The notes: generated by a model from the letters alone, not told the origin. 64,000 nucleotides of DNA from Prolixibacteraceae bacterium JC049 (GCA_023369685.1 SACZ01000001.1:381-64380); one strand, 5' to 3'. Positions 41,774 to 50,750 are shown, numbered from the stretch's first letter. Numbers and translations: made by a program.

Positions 41774-42865
41774 TTATGGCATCAACTCTTTTAGCTTATT
41801 TACAAGTGATTCTCCACGTAAATTTTTAGCAATAATTTTTCCGTCTTTATCCAATAGGAAAGTTGCAGGAATAGCACGCACCTGATATTTGGCTGAGAAT
41901 TCACTGTTAAATCCTTTTAAGTCGGAAATATGTGCCCATGTTAATTGGTCGTCTTTAATGGCTTGTTTCCATTTGTTGGCATCCTGATCCAATGAAACGC
42001 CCAAGATAGCTAACCCTTTGTCTTTGTAAGCCTGGTACATTTTTACCACATTAGGGTTTTCGTGACGGCAAGGCTTACACCATGATGCCCAGAAATCAAC
42101 AAGAAGGTATTTTCCATTGAAATCGGATAGTTTAATGGTCTTTCCTTCTGGCGACTTACCTTCTAGTTCTGGAGCTTGTCCACCAATTGCTAGTTTCTGC
42201 ATGGTAGAAACTTTGGCTGCTAACTCTTTATAGTATTGTGAGTTGTGAATGCTTTTATCCAACGTTTTTACAATAGAATCTAACTCGTTGGCTTTTAACG
42301 ATGCAGCTAACACATCTTTTACAATAAGTGGAGTAACAGGAGAAGATGTATTGGTACGCACAAAATTGCGCACAAAAACCATCATATTTTCCTGAGCCGC
42401 TTCAAATTCAATTTTGGCCGCTTCTACTTTGTCTTTATTTCCAGACATACGTGCTTGCTGAAACTTCTGGTATTGTTGACGCATGAAGTCGTTGGTACGG
42501 TTCATCTCTTTCATGTATACCTGAAAGAGTTCGGTGGCCGATGAACCTTCAATAACACTTTTGTTTAAGCTATCGTTGTATGCTGTAACTTTTACATTTG
42601 AATTTTCAATGAAGAATGGAGGTAGCGATTTGCGATCATCGGTAGCAATAAATACCAATGCAGCACCTTCTACTTTTCCTGTAAATGTAAACTTCCCATT
42701 TTCAATATTAGCTGTGTCGATATCAACAGGCTTACTGTTGACAAGCTTTTTTAGGTAAAGTTTACCTGTGTCTTTTCCCTGAAACTCGCCCGTAATGGTG
42801 AATTGTTTTTCACCGCAGGCTGCCAGAATGAAAAGTGGTATTAAAAAGGCAAAAAGTTTTTTCAT
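41774..42865 (-). CDS. TlpA/DUF4369 thioredoxin-like lipoprotein
   Basis: The 363-residue protein has a lipobox (ILAACGEK, Cys near residue 17). A DUF4369 beta domain (about 20-115: FTITGEFQGKDTGKLYLKKL, IENGKFTFTGKVEGAALVFI) and a helical linker follow. A thioredoxin fold with FWASWCKPCRHENP (CxxC) fills about 235-363. The VRAIPATFLLDKDG loop carries the cis-Pro. Members act in periplasmic disulfide exchange or cytochrome maturation, or as general thiol reductants at the cell surface; substrates are unknown here. It lies 9 bases after meaB, from which it is probably co-transcribed. A second TlpA-like protein with CGPC is at 57069-57590. Confidence 0.92.
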   Translation of the reverse strand: MKKLFAFLIPLFILAACGEKQFTITGEFQGKDTGKLYLKKLVNSKPVDIDTANIENGKFTFTGKVEGAALVFIATDDRKSLPPFFIENSNVKVTAYNDSLNKSVIEGSSATELFQVYMKEMNRTNDFMRQQYQKFQQARMSGNKDKVEAAKIEFEAAQENMMVFVRNFVRTNTSSPVTPLIVKDVLAASLKANELDSIVKTLDKSIHNSQYYKELAAKVSTMQKLAIGGQAPELEGKSPEGKTIKLSDFNGKYLLVDFWASWCKPCRHENPNVVKMYQAYKDKGLAILGVSLDQDANKWKQAIKDDQLTWAHISDLKGFNSEFSAKYQVRAIPATFLLDKDGKIIAKNLRGESLVNKLKELMP

Positions 42866-42874
42866 GATAATAAG

Positions 42875-43975
42875 TTATTTGTTTTCGAAATAGATATCTA
42901 ATAATTGACGAGCAGCAACAAATGAACTAAGTTCCGATTTCAAAACTTTAGCCTCAAAATCTTTCAAACGCTCCTTCATGTCAGTTTGATTGTAGAAGCT
43001 GTTTTTCAAGGTTTCGTTGATACTTTCGTACATCCAATATTTAGCTTGCTCACTTCTTCGGTGTTCAAAATAGTGATTTTTATTGGTTGCATCCTGGTAA
43101 TCCTTAATTAGATCCCAAACGGTATTCATCCCTTGCTTATGAAGCGATGAAATGGTTAACACTTTTGGGTTAAATCCTGATGGAGCCGGCGGGAATAGGT
43201 GAAGTGCATTTTCAAATTGGGCTTTGGCCAACTGAGCACGCTCAATGTTATTTCCATCGGCTTTATTAATGATAATGGCATCGGCCATTTCCATAATTCC
43301 ACGTTTAATTCCTTGCAATTCGTCGCCAGCTCCGGCAATTTGTACCAACAAGAAGAAATCAACCATAGAGTGAACAGCTGTTTCAGATTGTCCAACACCA
43401 ACAGTTTCCACAAAAATATGATCGAATCCCGCCGCTTCGCAAAGGATAATGGTTTCGCGCGTTTTTCTGGCTACACCTCCTAGTGATCCTGCCGACGGAC
43501 TAGGGCGAATATATGCATTGGGATCAGAAGATAACTCTTCCATTCTGGTTTTATCGCCCAGAATACTTCCTTTGGTTCGCTCACTACTTGGGTCGATGGC
43601 CAAAACAGCTAATTTACCTCCTTGCGAAGTGATGTATTTTCCCATTGCTTCGATAAAGGTACTTTTCCCGGCACCTGGAACACCTGTAATTCCTAAACGG
43701 AACGATTTTCCTGCAAATGGAAGGCACTTAACAATGATCTCCTGTGCAATTTCCTGGTGAGCCGGTTTAGAACTTTCGACAAGTGTTACTGCTTGGCTTA
43801 ATAGTGAAATATCACCATCTAAAATACCTTTTACATACTCATCGGCAGTAAGCAGTTTTTTGCGTCGTTTCAAAAAACGCTTTACAGCATCGTCGTTAAC
43901 AGCTGCTGGCTGTTCGATGCCTTGGTTTACTTTTAATCCTTTGAATTCAGGATTGTTTTCTATATGATTACTCAT
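42875..43975 (-). CDS. meaB: Methylmalonyl-CoA mutase-associated GTPase MeaB
   Basis: The 366-residue G3E-family GTPase has the P-loop GITGVPGAGKSTFIEAMG, the Mg motif LAIDPSSERTKGSILGDKTRM, the VETVGVGQSE switch and the guanine specificity motif NKADG. MeaB guards the B12-dependent methylmalonyl-CoA mutase by controlling cofactor loading and preventing inactivation. The mutase genes are not in this window. A minus-strand TAACTTTG (43995-44002) fits the promoter of this gene, and the TlpA lipoprotein gene follows by 9 bases. Pairing with a thiol-redox lipoprotein is probably incidental. Confidence 0.95.
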   Translation of the reverse strand: MSNHIENNPEFKGLKVNQGIEQPAAVNDDAVKRFLKRRKKLLTADEYVKGILDGDISLLSQAVTLVESSKPAHQEIAQEIIVKCLPFAGKSFRLGITGVPGAGKSTFIEAMGKYITSQGGKLAVLAIDPSSERTKGSILGDKTRMEELSSDPNAYIRPSPSAGSLGGVARKTRETIILCEAAGFDHIFVETVGVGQSETAVHSMVDFFLLVQIAGAGDELQGIKRGIMEMADAIIINKADGNNIERAQLAKAQFENALHLFPPAPSGFNPKVLTISSLHKQGMNTVWDLIKDYQDATNKNHYFEHRRSEQAKYWMYESINETLKNSFYNQTDMKERLKDFEAKVLKSELSSFVAARQLLDIYFENK

Positions 43976-43994
43976 TCCAATATCTGATTTTTGA

Positions 43995-44002
43995 CAAAGT
44001 TA
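43995..44002 (-). promoter_or_regulatory. -7 promoter element for meaB
   Basis: The minus strand reads TAACTTTG, an exact TAnnTTTG match 20 bases before the start codon. The -33 region is not conserved. Confidence 0.45.
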
Positions 44003-44008
44003 AAAGAT

Positions 44009-44040
44009 AAAAAAAAGCTACCAGATTTTCTGATAGCTTT
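44009..44040 (-). terminator. Intrinsic terminator after the DUF1573 gene
   Basis: On the minus strand AAAAGCTATCAGA pairs with TCTGGTAGCTTTT, including one G-U pair, and an eight-T run follows. It lies about 20 bases beyond the gene's stop codon. Confidence 0.85.
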
Positions 44041-44063
44041 TGTTGTTGATATTTAGTTCTAAC

Positions 44064-45143
44064 TTATGATTTGCGTTTAACTACTCCCATCAGACGAATA
44101 CTACTCATTGGATTTTTAGGATCGTTGGTGATGATTGTAATTGGCTTGCTTTGTCTTCCAATTTTACCTCTGGAATTGAACGAAACTTTGAGTTCTGTTG
44201 TCTCTCCAGGAATCAAAACATCTTTATTGGGACGAGCAGCAGTACAACCGCATGTAGTACGAATATTACGGATGATAAGATTGCGCTTTCCATCGTTTGT
44301 AATTTTGAATACATGTTCTATACGATCTCCTTCTAAAATTTCACCAAAGTCGAATACCTTTTGGTTGTAAGTTACAATTGGTGCATTTTGTTTTTCAGAA
44401 GCTGTCAACTTCGTAAAGTTCTCCATGATTGTTGCACTGGTTCCAATTGAGTATTGGTAGTTCCCTTCTCCGTTCTGAGTAAGGTAAATTCTGTCCATTT
44501 GAAAACCGTAGGCATTCTTCTTATTAGCATCGTAGGTTACCACAATCCATCCTTTTTTACCAGGCATAATCTTTTTAGGATGAAGCTTTGCTGTTAAGTG
44601 AGATGGGATACGTTTGATGCCAAGCTCTAGAGGAGTACTATCCATATTTACAACCTCTAAAGAATCGGTTTTTATCTGGTCATTGTAAACCTGAGTAAAT
44701 GAAAGATGATCGGTTTTAACTCGCATTTTTCCAATAGGACGACGATAAACTTCTTCGATAGGACGTTCTCTAGGTGTTACTGTACCTTTAATGGTAAGAA
44801 TAATTGTTGGTGACTCGGAATTGTTAAGAACTCGAATTTGTTTTGAGAAGTTTCCCGGACGATTTCTAGGATCGAAGGTAACTTTAATAACACTGTTTTT
44901 CCCAGGAATAATTGGAGCCTTGTCCCAACCAGGAGTAGTACAGCCACATGATGCTTGAACATGGTTAATGATCAATGGAGCATTGCCAGTGTTTTTAAAC
45001 TTAAATTCGTAGGTTGCTCTTCCTGCTTCTTCTTTAATTGTTCCGAAGTCGTGAACTTTCTTTTCGAATTGCATTTTCGCTTGTTGTCCATAGCTGAATG
45101 ACACTATGAATAGTAGAAGTGCGATGGTTGCAAATTGTCTCAT
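44064..45143 (-). CDS. Secreted protein with DUF1573 repeats
   Basis: The 359-residue protein has a signal peptide (about 1-19, ending YGQQA). Two DUF1573 domains are clear. The first (about 20-125) has FEKKVHDFGTIKEEAGRATYEFKFKNTGNAPLIINHVQASCGCTTP, and the second (about 255-355) has YNQKVFDFGEILEGDRIEHVFKITN, then TTCGCTAARP. A middle domain of similar Ig-like shape lies between. The SCGCT and TCGCT motifs hold paired Cys that could bind metal or form disulfides. DUF1573 proteins are abundant in Bacteroidota envelopes, and their role is not established. Transcription from a minus-strand TATCTTTG (45220-45227) is likely. Confidence 0.92.
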   Translation of the reverse strand: MRQFATIALLLFIVSFSYGQQAKMQFEKKVHDFGTIKEEAGRATYEFKFKNTGNAPLIINHVQASCGCTTPGWDKAPIIPGKNSVIKVTFDPRNRPGNFSKQIRVLNNSESPTIILTIKGTVTPRERPIEEVYRRPIGKMRVKTDHLSFTQVYNDQIKTDSLEVVNMDSTPLELGIKRIPSHLTAKLHPKKIMPGKKGWIVVTYDANKKNAYGFQMDRIYLTQNGEGNYQYSIGTSATIMENFTKLTASEKQNAPIVTYNQKVFDFGEILEGDRIEHVFKITNDGKRNLIIRNIRTTCGCTAARPNKDVLIPGETTELKVSFNSRGKIGRQSKPITIITNDPKNPMSSIRLMGVVKRKS

Positions 45144-45219
45144 ATCTGAAGTTTTTTAATAGTTACTAAGCCATTTATCTAATGTGCAAAATATATACCT
45201 TAGTTTCTGAAAGTGAGCA

Positions 45220-45227
45220 CAAAGATA
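45220..45227 (-). promoter_or_regulatory. -7 promoter element for the DUF1573 gene
   Basis: The minus strand reads TATCTTTG, an exact TAnnTTTG match about 77 bases before the start codon. Confidence 0.45.
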
Positions 45228-45324
45228 AAAGAGTTCGAATAAACACTTGGTTTAATACGAATAAATTTACAATTTCAAAGATAGTAGCAGCAGGGTGTTG
45301 AGGCTGTTAAAAGGATTCAAACAT

Positions 45325-45343
45325 TTGTTAACGAGTTGTTAAC
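45325..45343 (+). promoter_or_regulatory. TTGTTAAC direct repeat with 11-bp period, candidate response-regulator site
   Basis: TTGTTAAC occurs at 45325-45332 and again at 45336-45343, exactly 11 bases apart, about 65 bases before the histidine kinase start. OmpR/PhoB-family regulators bind direct repeats spaced one helical turn apart, so this may be an autoregulatory site of the adjacent two-component system. Confidence 0.5.
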
Positions 45344-45406
45344 CGATGGAATATTCAGCTCTTTATTGTCTACTTTTAGAAGAGCAAAGCAATAAATCGA
45401 ATTTTG

Positions 45407-46687
45407 ATGAATCGACATGGATTAAAAATATTGGTTGTGTTAATGGTAATTCTGGTGAGTGGAATTATCGGACTGCAGATGTTCCTTTATCAATATTCAT
45501 TGCATGTTGGAGAGAAGAAATTTCATCAATCAGTAGGGATTGCTCTTCATGAAGTGGCATTTAAGGTTTTGAAACACCACGACGAAAGCTCCGATTCATT
45601 GCAGAAAAGCTGGGGGCGTAAAGTGGTAGAAAAATTATCCAACAATTATTATGTTGTAAATCTAAATGGTCCTGTGCATGCCAATCTTTTAGAGCACTAT
45701 TTAATTGAAGAATTTGCTCGATTAAAAATTAATACCGATTTCGAATATGCTTTATACGATTGCAATACCAATAGAATGGTTTATGGCAATTATATCTCAG
45801 CAACCGATGGAGCTCTGAATCCAGAGAAGGATGATGAGTTTCCTGTTTACGAGGGGTTTACCTATTATTTTGGCATATTTTTCCCTAGCCGATCAACTTA
45901 TTTTAATAGTGAGCTGAAGTGGTGGTATTTGTTTACATCGCTGTTGTTAGGAGTGGTTTTGTTTTTTGGCTACACTATCTTCTTGGTAATAAAGCATCGT
46001 CGTTTAACTGACACGCAGAAGAGCTTTATCAACAATATGACGCATGAATTTAAAACACCATTGGCATCCATTGCGTTGGCTGCCGATGGATTAAATTCGA
46101 ATTCGATATTGAAAGAGCCCGAGCGTATGCAGCAATATGCAAAAATTGTGAAAGATCAGTCGTTGCATTTGCGTTCAATGACAGATAGAATCATAGAGTC
46201 GACTTTAGCCGGGCATAAAAAAATGCAGTTGAAGTTGGAAATGATTACGATCAATGAAATCATAGAGAAAACAATTGAGCAATTTCCATCCAATAGTATA
46301 ATTAAAACAAAATTACTTACGACAAATCAAGTGGTATTAGCTGATCGGGCTCATTTAACTCAAATGGTGCATAACCTGTTGGATAATGCCGTTAAATATT
46401 CATCGTTTAATTCAGAAGTAGTAGTAGCATTAGATGTGAAAGATGGTAAATTGTGTTTAAGTGTCTCTGATGAGGGAATTGGGATTGAGAGAAAGTATAA
46501 GAATAAAATATTTAAGCAGTTTTTCAGAGTGCCTACCGGAGATTTGCACAATGTAAAAGGATTTGGCTTAGGACTGAACTACGTGAAAAATATTTGTGAC
46601 TTACATCATTGGTCCATAGATTTGAAGAGTGAATCTGGAAAAGGAAGCTGTTTTACGATAAAAATGCCAATTTATGAAGAACGATAA
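45407..46687 (+). CDS. RprX-like sensor histidine kinase
   Basis: From the ATG at 45407 (a TTG lies one codon earlier) the protein has 426 residues. Two membrane helices (about 8-28 and 173-195) flank a periplasmic sensor region of roughly 145 residues (HVGEKKFHQSVGIALHEV, FEYALYDCNTNRMVYGNY, YEGFTYYFGIFFPSRS). The kinase core has the H-box NNMTHEFKTPLASI with His 213, the N-box MVHNLLDNAVKYS, and the G-boxes VSDEGIGIERKYK and GFGLGLNYVKNI. The sensor region and membrane layout resemble Bacteroides RprX. It autophosphorylates and passes phosphate to the regulator whose gene overlaps by 14 bases. The stimulus is unknown. Confidence 0.93.
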   Translation: MNRHGLKILVVLMVILVSGIIGLQMFLYQYSLHVGEKKFHQSVGIALHEVAFKVLKHHDESSDSLQKSWGRKVVEKLSNNYYVVNLNGPVHANLLEHYLIEEFARLKINTDFEYALYDCNTNRMVYGNYISATDGALNPEKDDEFPVYEGFTYYFGIFFPSRSTYFNSELKWWYLFTSLLLGVVLFFGYTIFLVIKHRRLTDTQKSFINNMTHEFKTPLASIALAADGLNSNSILKEPERMQQYAKIVKDQSLHLRSMTDRIIESTLAGHKKMQLKLEMITINEIIEKTIEQFPSNSIIKTKLLTTNQVVLADRAHLTQMVHNLLDNAVKYSSFNSEVVVALDVKDGKLCLSVSDEGIGIERKYKNKIFKQFFRVPTGDLHNVKGFGLGLNYVKNICDLHHWSIDLKSESGKGSCFTIKMPIYEER

Positions 46688-47363
46688 AAGAGTATTGCTG
46701 GTTGAAGATGATGCCACTTTGGCTTTTTTAGTGGCAGATAACCTAAAAAGAGAAGGCTATCAGGTTACTCATGCCGAAGATGGGGTGAAAGGATTGGCTT
46801 TTTTTCAGGAGGATGAATTCGACATCTGCTTAGTGGATGTTATGATGCCCAATATGGATGGCTTTGCTTTTACTCAAGAGATTCGAAAAGTAAATGAGCA
46901 GGTCCCAATAATATTTATTACTGCCAGAAATTTAACTGAGGATAAGATAAAAGGATTGAAGTTAGGGGGTGACGACTATATTACTAAACCATTCAGTATG
47001 GAGGAGTTGTTGTTGAAAATTCAAATTTTTTTAAAACGAAGTAGAGTGGCTGCCGAGGCTGAAAGTAAAGCCCTTTATCATTTTGGTATTTTCTCGTTCG
47101 ATAGCGAAAACCTGCAGTTGGGTTGGAAGAATGAACAGCGAGAATTAACCATGAAAGAGGCTAAATTATTGCAATTATTCTGTGAAAAACACCACCAGGT
47201 ATTAAGCCGATCGGAAATATTGGAAGCGGTTTGGGGGGACGATGATTACTTTCTGGGGAGAAGTTTAGATGTATTCATTTCTCGATTGCGTAAATACCTG
47301 AAAGTCGACCCTCAGGTGAAGATTGCAAACCTACATGGTATCGGATTTCGTTTTACCTACTGA
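46674..47363 (+). CDS. RprY-like response regulator (OmpR/PhoB type)
   Basis: The 229-residue regulator has a receiver (about 1-120) with E11/D12, phosphoacceptor D55 (CLVDVMMPNMDG) and the invariant Lys in GGDDYITKPFSMEE. A winged-helix DNA-binding domain (about 130-229) has REILTMKEAKLLQ-like LTMKEAKLLQLFCEK and the recognition region LGRSLDVFISRLRKYLKVDP. The GGDDYITKPFSMEEL tract is close to that of RprY. The kinase gene overlaps its start, so the two are a cognate pair. Its likely targets include its own operon through the 11-bp direct repeats at 45325-45343, which is inference. Confidence 0.95.
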   Translation: MKNDKRVLLVEDDATLAFLVADNLKREGYQVTHAEDGVKGLAFFQEDEFDICLVDVMMPNMDGFAFTQEIRKVNEQVPIIFITARNLTEDKIKGLKLGGDDYITKPFSMEELLLKIQIFLKRSRVAAEAESKALYHFGIFSFDSENLQLGWKNEQRELTMKEAKLLQLFCEKHHQVLSRSEILEAVWGDDDYFLGRSLDVFISRLRKYLKVDPQVKIANLHGIGFRFTY

Positions 47364-47482
47364 AATAGGCAACACTTGAATGTTCAGTCTTATTTAAATC
47401 TGAATATTCTAAAATTCTTCAAAGCTCATTCTCAAATAATATTGGTATTACTTACCTTTGATGGTACCTTAAAAACAGATAG

Positions 47483-47851
47483 ATGGATTGGTATCAGTTG
47501 ATTTTATTGTTATTAGTAGGACTTATTGCTGGTGCTCTTAGCGGAGCGTTAGGTGTTGGTGGTGCCATTGTGGTAATTCCATCGTTGGTGTTTTTCCTCG
47601 GATTATCACAACACGAAGCACAAGGAACAAGCTTAGCTTTTATGATTCCTCCGATTGGAATTTTGGCTGCTATGAACTATTGGAAAGCCGGACAAGTGAA
47701 CTGGCGCTTTGCATTGGTTTTAGCATTTGCTTTTGTTATTGGTGCCTACTTTAGTTCGAAATATGCAATAAACATACCTGCCAAACCAATGAAAAAAGGG
47801 TTTGGTATATTTCTACTATTGGTTGCTTTGAAGATGATTTTTAGTAAGTAA
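47483..47851 (+). CDS. TauE/SafE family (DUF81) half-size membrane protein
   Basis: The 122-residue protein has four membrane helices and the family motif LIAGALSGALGVGGAIVVIPSLVFFLGLSQHEAQGTSLAFMIPP near its N terminus. Full members have two such halves of about 250 residues in total and export sulfite, sulfonates or similar anions. This half-size form would need to dimerise. It lies 40 bases ahead of the amidohydrolase and could be co-transcribed with it. The substrate is unknown. Confidence 0.9.
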   Translation: MDWYQLILLLLVGLIAGALSGALGVGGAIVVIPSLVFFLGLSQHEAQGTSLAFMIPPIGILAAMNYWKAGQVNWRFALVLAFAFVIGAYFSSKYAINIPAKPMKKGFGIFLLLVALKMIFSK

Positions 47852-47891
47852 TAGAGAGAATCGATATAGAAGACAGAAAACAGACTAATAG

Positions 47892-49079
47892 ATGAATATT
47901 TTAGATCAGATTAATCAAAAATGCGATGCCATTTTTCAAGAAGTGGTCGACATTAGGAGGCATATTCATGCAAATCCCGAGCTTTCATTCGAAGAGCATG
48001 AAACATCTGCCTTCATTCAAAATAAGCTAACCGAATATGGGATTCCATTCAAGGCTGGATTTGTGAAAACAGGAATCCTAGCTCGAATTGATGGTAAACT
48101 GCCAGGAGGTAAAGTGATTGCTCTGCGTGCCGATATGGACGCCTTGCCAATTCTGGAGGCAAATAACACAAGTTATTGTTCTAAAAACAACGGAGTAATG
48201 CACGCTTGTGGACACGATGTGCATAGTGCGAACTTGCTAGGTGTTGCTAAGGTGTTAAAAAGCTTAGAAGATGAGTTTGCCGGAACTGTATTGCTGATTT
48301 TTCAACCAGGAGAAGAGGTGAACCCGGGAGGAGCAAAGTTAATGTTAGACGAAGGGCTTTTCAATGAGATAAAACCAGAAATAATTGTTGGACTTCACGT
48401 ATTGCCTGATCTGCCTGCCGGAACTGTTGGTTTTCGTTCAGGCATGTATATGGCATCAGGCGATGAGATATATATTAATGTAAAAGGAAAAGGTGGGCAC
48501 GGGGCCTTGCCTCATAAATTAACCGATAATGTACTGGCTGCAGCCGATATAATTACCAGTCTGCAACATATTACCAGTAGAAATGCTCCAGCCGATATTC
48601 CAACTGTGCTCTCTTTTGGAAAAGTGATTGCCAATGGTGCAACCAATATCATTCCAGAAAGAGTAGAAATGGCAGGTACTTTACGTACAATGAACGAGCC
48701 TTGGAGAGCAAAAGCTAAAGAACGAATTAAGGAAGTGGCAGAGTCGGTTGCTAAGTCATATGGCGCAGAGGCAGAAGTAATCGTTGATCATGGCTATCCT
48801 GTGCTTTATAACGATGAGAAGATAACTGCGATTGCCAAATCCGCAGCAGAGGAGATCTTAGGGGCAGATAAAGTGGTGGACATGGGACTGCGAATGACTT
48901 GCGAAGATTTTGCATACTATTCTTTGGATTATCCCGTGACTTTTTATCGAATTGGAGTGAAGGATCCGTCGGCCAATGAAACAAGTGCGCTGCATACTTC
49001 CACTTTCGATATCGATGAAACGGCCTTGAAGGCAGGAATGAAATCGATGACAGCAATTGCGATCAACTTATTGAAGTAA
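47892..49079 (+). CDS. M20 family metallo-amidohydrolase (hippuricase-like)
   Basis: The 395-residue enzyme has the M20D layout. The first part carries IRRHIHANPELSFEEHETS, VIALRADMDALPI and the metal-binding MHACGHDVHSANLLG. FQPGEEVNPGGAKLML holds the catalytic Glu. A dimerisation insert follows (about 185-300: GKGGHGALPHKLTDN), then the C-terminal MTCEDFAYYS and the ALHTSTFDID His. Such enzymes hydrolyse N-acyl amino acids such as hippurate or acetylated or indole-conjugated amino acids. The substrate cannot be told from sequence. No transporter with a clear match lies beside it. A strong bidirectional terminator follows. Confidence 0.95.
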   Translation: MNILDQINQKCDAIFQEVVDIRRHIHANPELSFEEHETSAFIQNKLTEYGIPFKAGFVKTGILARIDGKLPGGKVIALRADMDALPILEANNTSYCSKNNGVMHACGHDVHSANLLGVAKVLKSLEDEFAGTVLLIFQPGEEVNPGGAKLMLDEGLFNEIKPEIIVGLHVLPDLPAGTVGFRSGMYMASGDEIYINVKGKGGHGALPHKLTDNVLAAADIITSLQHITSRNAPADIPTVLSFGKVIANGATNIIPERVEMAGTLRTMNEPWRAKAKERIKEVAESVAKSYGAEAEVIVDHGYPVLYNDEKITAIAKSAAEEILGADKVVDMGLRMTCEDFAYYSLDYPVTFYRIGVKDPSANETSALHTSTFDIDETALKAGMKSMTAIAINLLK

Positions 49080-49095
49080 TTTTCAGGAAATATAG

Positions 49096-49133
49096 AAAAG
49101 GATGTTGCTAAATAACTAGTCAACATCCTTTTT
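49096..49133. terminator. Bidirectional terminator after the M20 gene
   Basis: AAAAGGATGTTG (49096-49107) pairs with CAACATCCTTTT (49121-49132) with a T-run after it. It serves also the convergent lipoprotein gene that ends at 49145. Confidence 0.9.
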
Positions 49134-49144
49134 GCTTTTGATAT

Positions 49145-49909
49145 TTAACGTAGCTGTACGTTTTTAGATCGTTTAATTGGTTGTGCTGTTGTCCCAAAAA
49201 CTTTGGTTTCTACTCTTTTTACATCGGTTTGCTCAATGATTTGATCATCCGGATTTATTTCTAAATCTTCGTCCCATTCATAAAAGAATGTTCCTTCGGT
49301 AATATGCATGATAGAATCAAGAGCAATAACTTTTGTATAGCCTTTAGGTCTCCAATCATTAAAATAGCCATGTCCATCGAATTCGAACTTTCCGGCTACC
49401 TGTCGTTTTTCCCAATCAACTTTTGTGACTTCTAGTTCTCCGACTTTTATCTCTGCAAGTTTTTCTTTGGGATAGAAATTCGATTGGAAACTGTAATAAC
49501 CACTATCTTGCTTGAAATGAGACATATTGTTATACGTTAAAGCTAATTGATATCTGGCATAAGATTGACGCTTAACTTCATACAACTGAGGCGTGCCATT
49601 GTATGGAAATTGAACCATCAATTGTTTTTGGTTGATTGATGCGTTAATGAAAAAAGCAGTGTCTTTACTATTGTCAGCAAGGTAAGTAGTTATTTTTCTT
49701 CCAAACGAAAAATATAGATCATCATAACCAGCTGTGTTCAATGAGTCTACTTGATATATAACATGAGGAACGCCATTGATTGTGGCTTTTAGATGATTGG
49801 GAATAACCTCAACAACTGGAATTGTGGGCTCTTCTTCAATAAGGTCATTGTCGTTGCATGCGGTAAAGGTTGTTATAATAGCGAGGATAAGTAAGTGTGT
49901 GTATTTCAT
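49145..49909 (-). CDS. Lipoprotein of unknown function
   Basis: The 254-residue protein has a lipobox FTACND (Cys near residue 18). The mature part contains NHLKATINGVPHVIYQVDSLNT and GYYSFQSNFYPKEKLAEIKVGELEVTKVDWEKRQVAGKFEFDGH, then a C-terminal basic end. The NGVxxxF..KFEF pattern is like unnamed Bacteroidota lipoproteins with DUF-type beta domains, and I cannot name a function. It lies between an amidohydrolase gene and a LuxR-type regulator gene on the same strand as the latter, with 51 bases between them, so the regulator may precede it in one unit. Confidence 0.68.
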   Translation of the reverse strand: MKYTHLLILAIITTFTACNDNDLIEEEPTIPVVEVIPNHLKATINGVPHVIYQVDSLNTAGYDDLYFSFGRKITTYLADNSKDTAFFINASINQKQLMVQFPYNGTPQLYEVKRQSYARYQLALTYNNMSHFKQDSGYYSFQSNFYPKEKLAEIKVGELEVTKVDWEKRQVAGKFEFDGHGYFNDWRPKGYTKVIALDSIMHITEGTFFYEWDEDLEINPDDQIIEQTDVKRVETKVFGTTAQPIKRSKNVQLR

Positions 49910-49960
49910 AGCATAATAATTTGAAGGATAACTTTCAAAAACTATGCCAGATTAACAATA

Positions 49961-50629
49961 TTAATTACAAAATTCATTTATGTCGATAATGTGGTTGCAA
50001 ATTGCATAAAGAGTAAGATGAGCAGTGCTCTTTGTATTTGTTTTCTTTAATAATTTACGTCTGTATCCTTCTACTGTTCTTGCGCTTAACTCTACATGAG
50101 GTGCAATTTCTTGTGCTGTAAATCCTTGACATGTAAGCTCCAATACCTTCAGTTCAATGGTGTTTAATGTGAGGTGTTGCTTTTTCTTTATGGCAGATTT
50201 AGTACTTACAATTACCTCAGAGTGAATTAACTGTAATGCTTCTTTATTGAAGTATTTTTTATCTTCACTTATGGCATGAATTGCTTCTGTAAACTGTCTC
50301 TGAGAAGTAGTTTTTGTGAGAAACCCAACTATATTTAGTTCAATTAACTGATGAATAATAAAGTCGAAAGTATGACTGGAGACAATTAGTAGTTTATTAT
50401 CAAACTGAAGTAAGTTTTTTATTTCTTCTACCTGCTGATGCTTGTAAAATAATCCTCCGTAGATAATGAGGTCTGGATGATAACTATTGAGGATACTATA
50501 GCTACTGAATTCATCAGTAGTATTAAATCCGGAAACAGTTATTGATGGGAATTCATTTTCAAAGAGGTGTAACAATCCAGATCGAAAAAAGAAATCATTA
50601 TCGATAATAGCAATATTATTCAAGTTCAT
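49961..50629 (-). CDS. LuxR/NarL-type response regulator with a degenerate receiver
   Basis: The 222-residue protein has a receiver-like domain (about 1-130) and a LuxR HTH (about 155-215: LTLNTIELKVLELTCQGFTAQEIAPHVELSARTVEGYRRKLLKKTNTKS). The acidic pocket (NIAIIDND) is present, but the phosphoacceptor is not: HPDLIIYGG replaces the usual PDLxxxD, putting Gly 58 at the Asp position. The conserved Lys is retained (GFLTKTTS). A receiver without its Asp cannot be phosphorylated normally, so this is likely a pseudo-receiver regulated by another signal. It is next to a lipoprotein and a T9SS surface-protein gene, all read leftward; that association is suggestive only. Confidence 0.88.
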   Translation of the reverse strand: MNLNNIAIIDNDFFFRSGLLHLFENEFPSITVSGFNTTDEFSSYSILNSYHPDLIIYGGLFYKHQQVEEIKNLLQFDNKLLIVSSHTFDFIIHQLIELNIVGFLTKTTSQRQFTEAIHAISEDKKYFNKEALQLIHSEVIVSTKSAIKKKQHLTLNTIELKVLELTCQGFTAQEIAPHVELSARTVEGYRRKLLKKTNTKSTAHLTLYAICNHIIDINEFCN

Positions 50630-50750
50630 ATCTACAGTCTGCTATACTAGTGGCTAAGTTTTACAACAAATGGGAGGATGTTGATATAATTAGTTGTTGT
50701 AGGTATGAAGTAAAGATATGTAAAAAGTCAGGATATAACCATTCAGAGGA

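Noticed and set aside
45346-45552. 68-codon open frame ahead of and inside the histidine kinase gene
   Set aside because: It lies in a different frame over the kinase start, and the kinase sequence is unmistakable.
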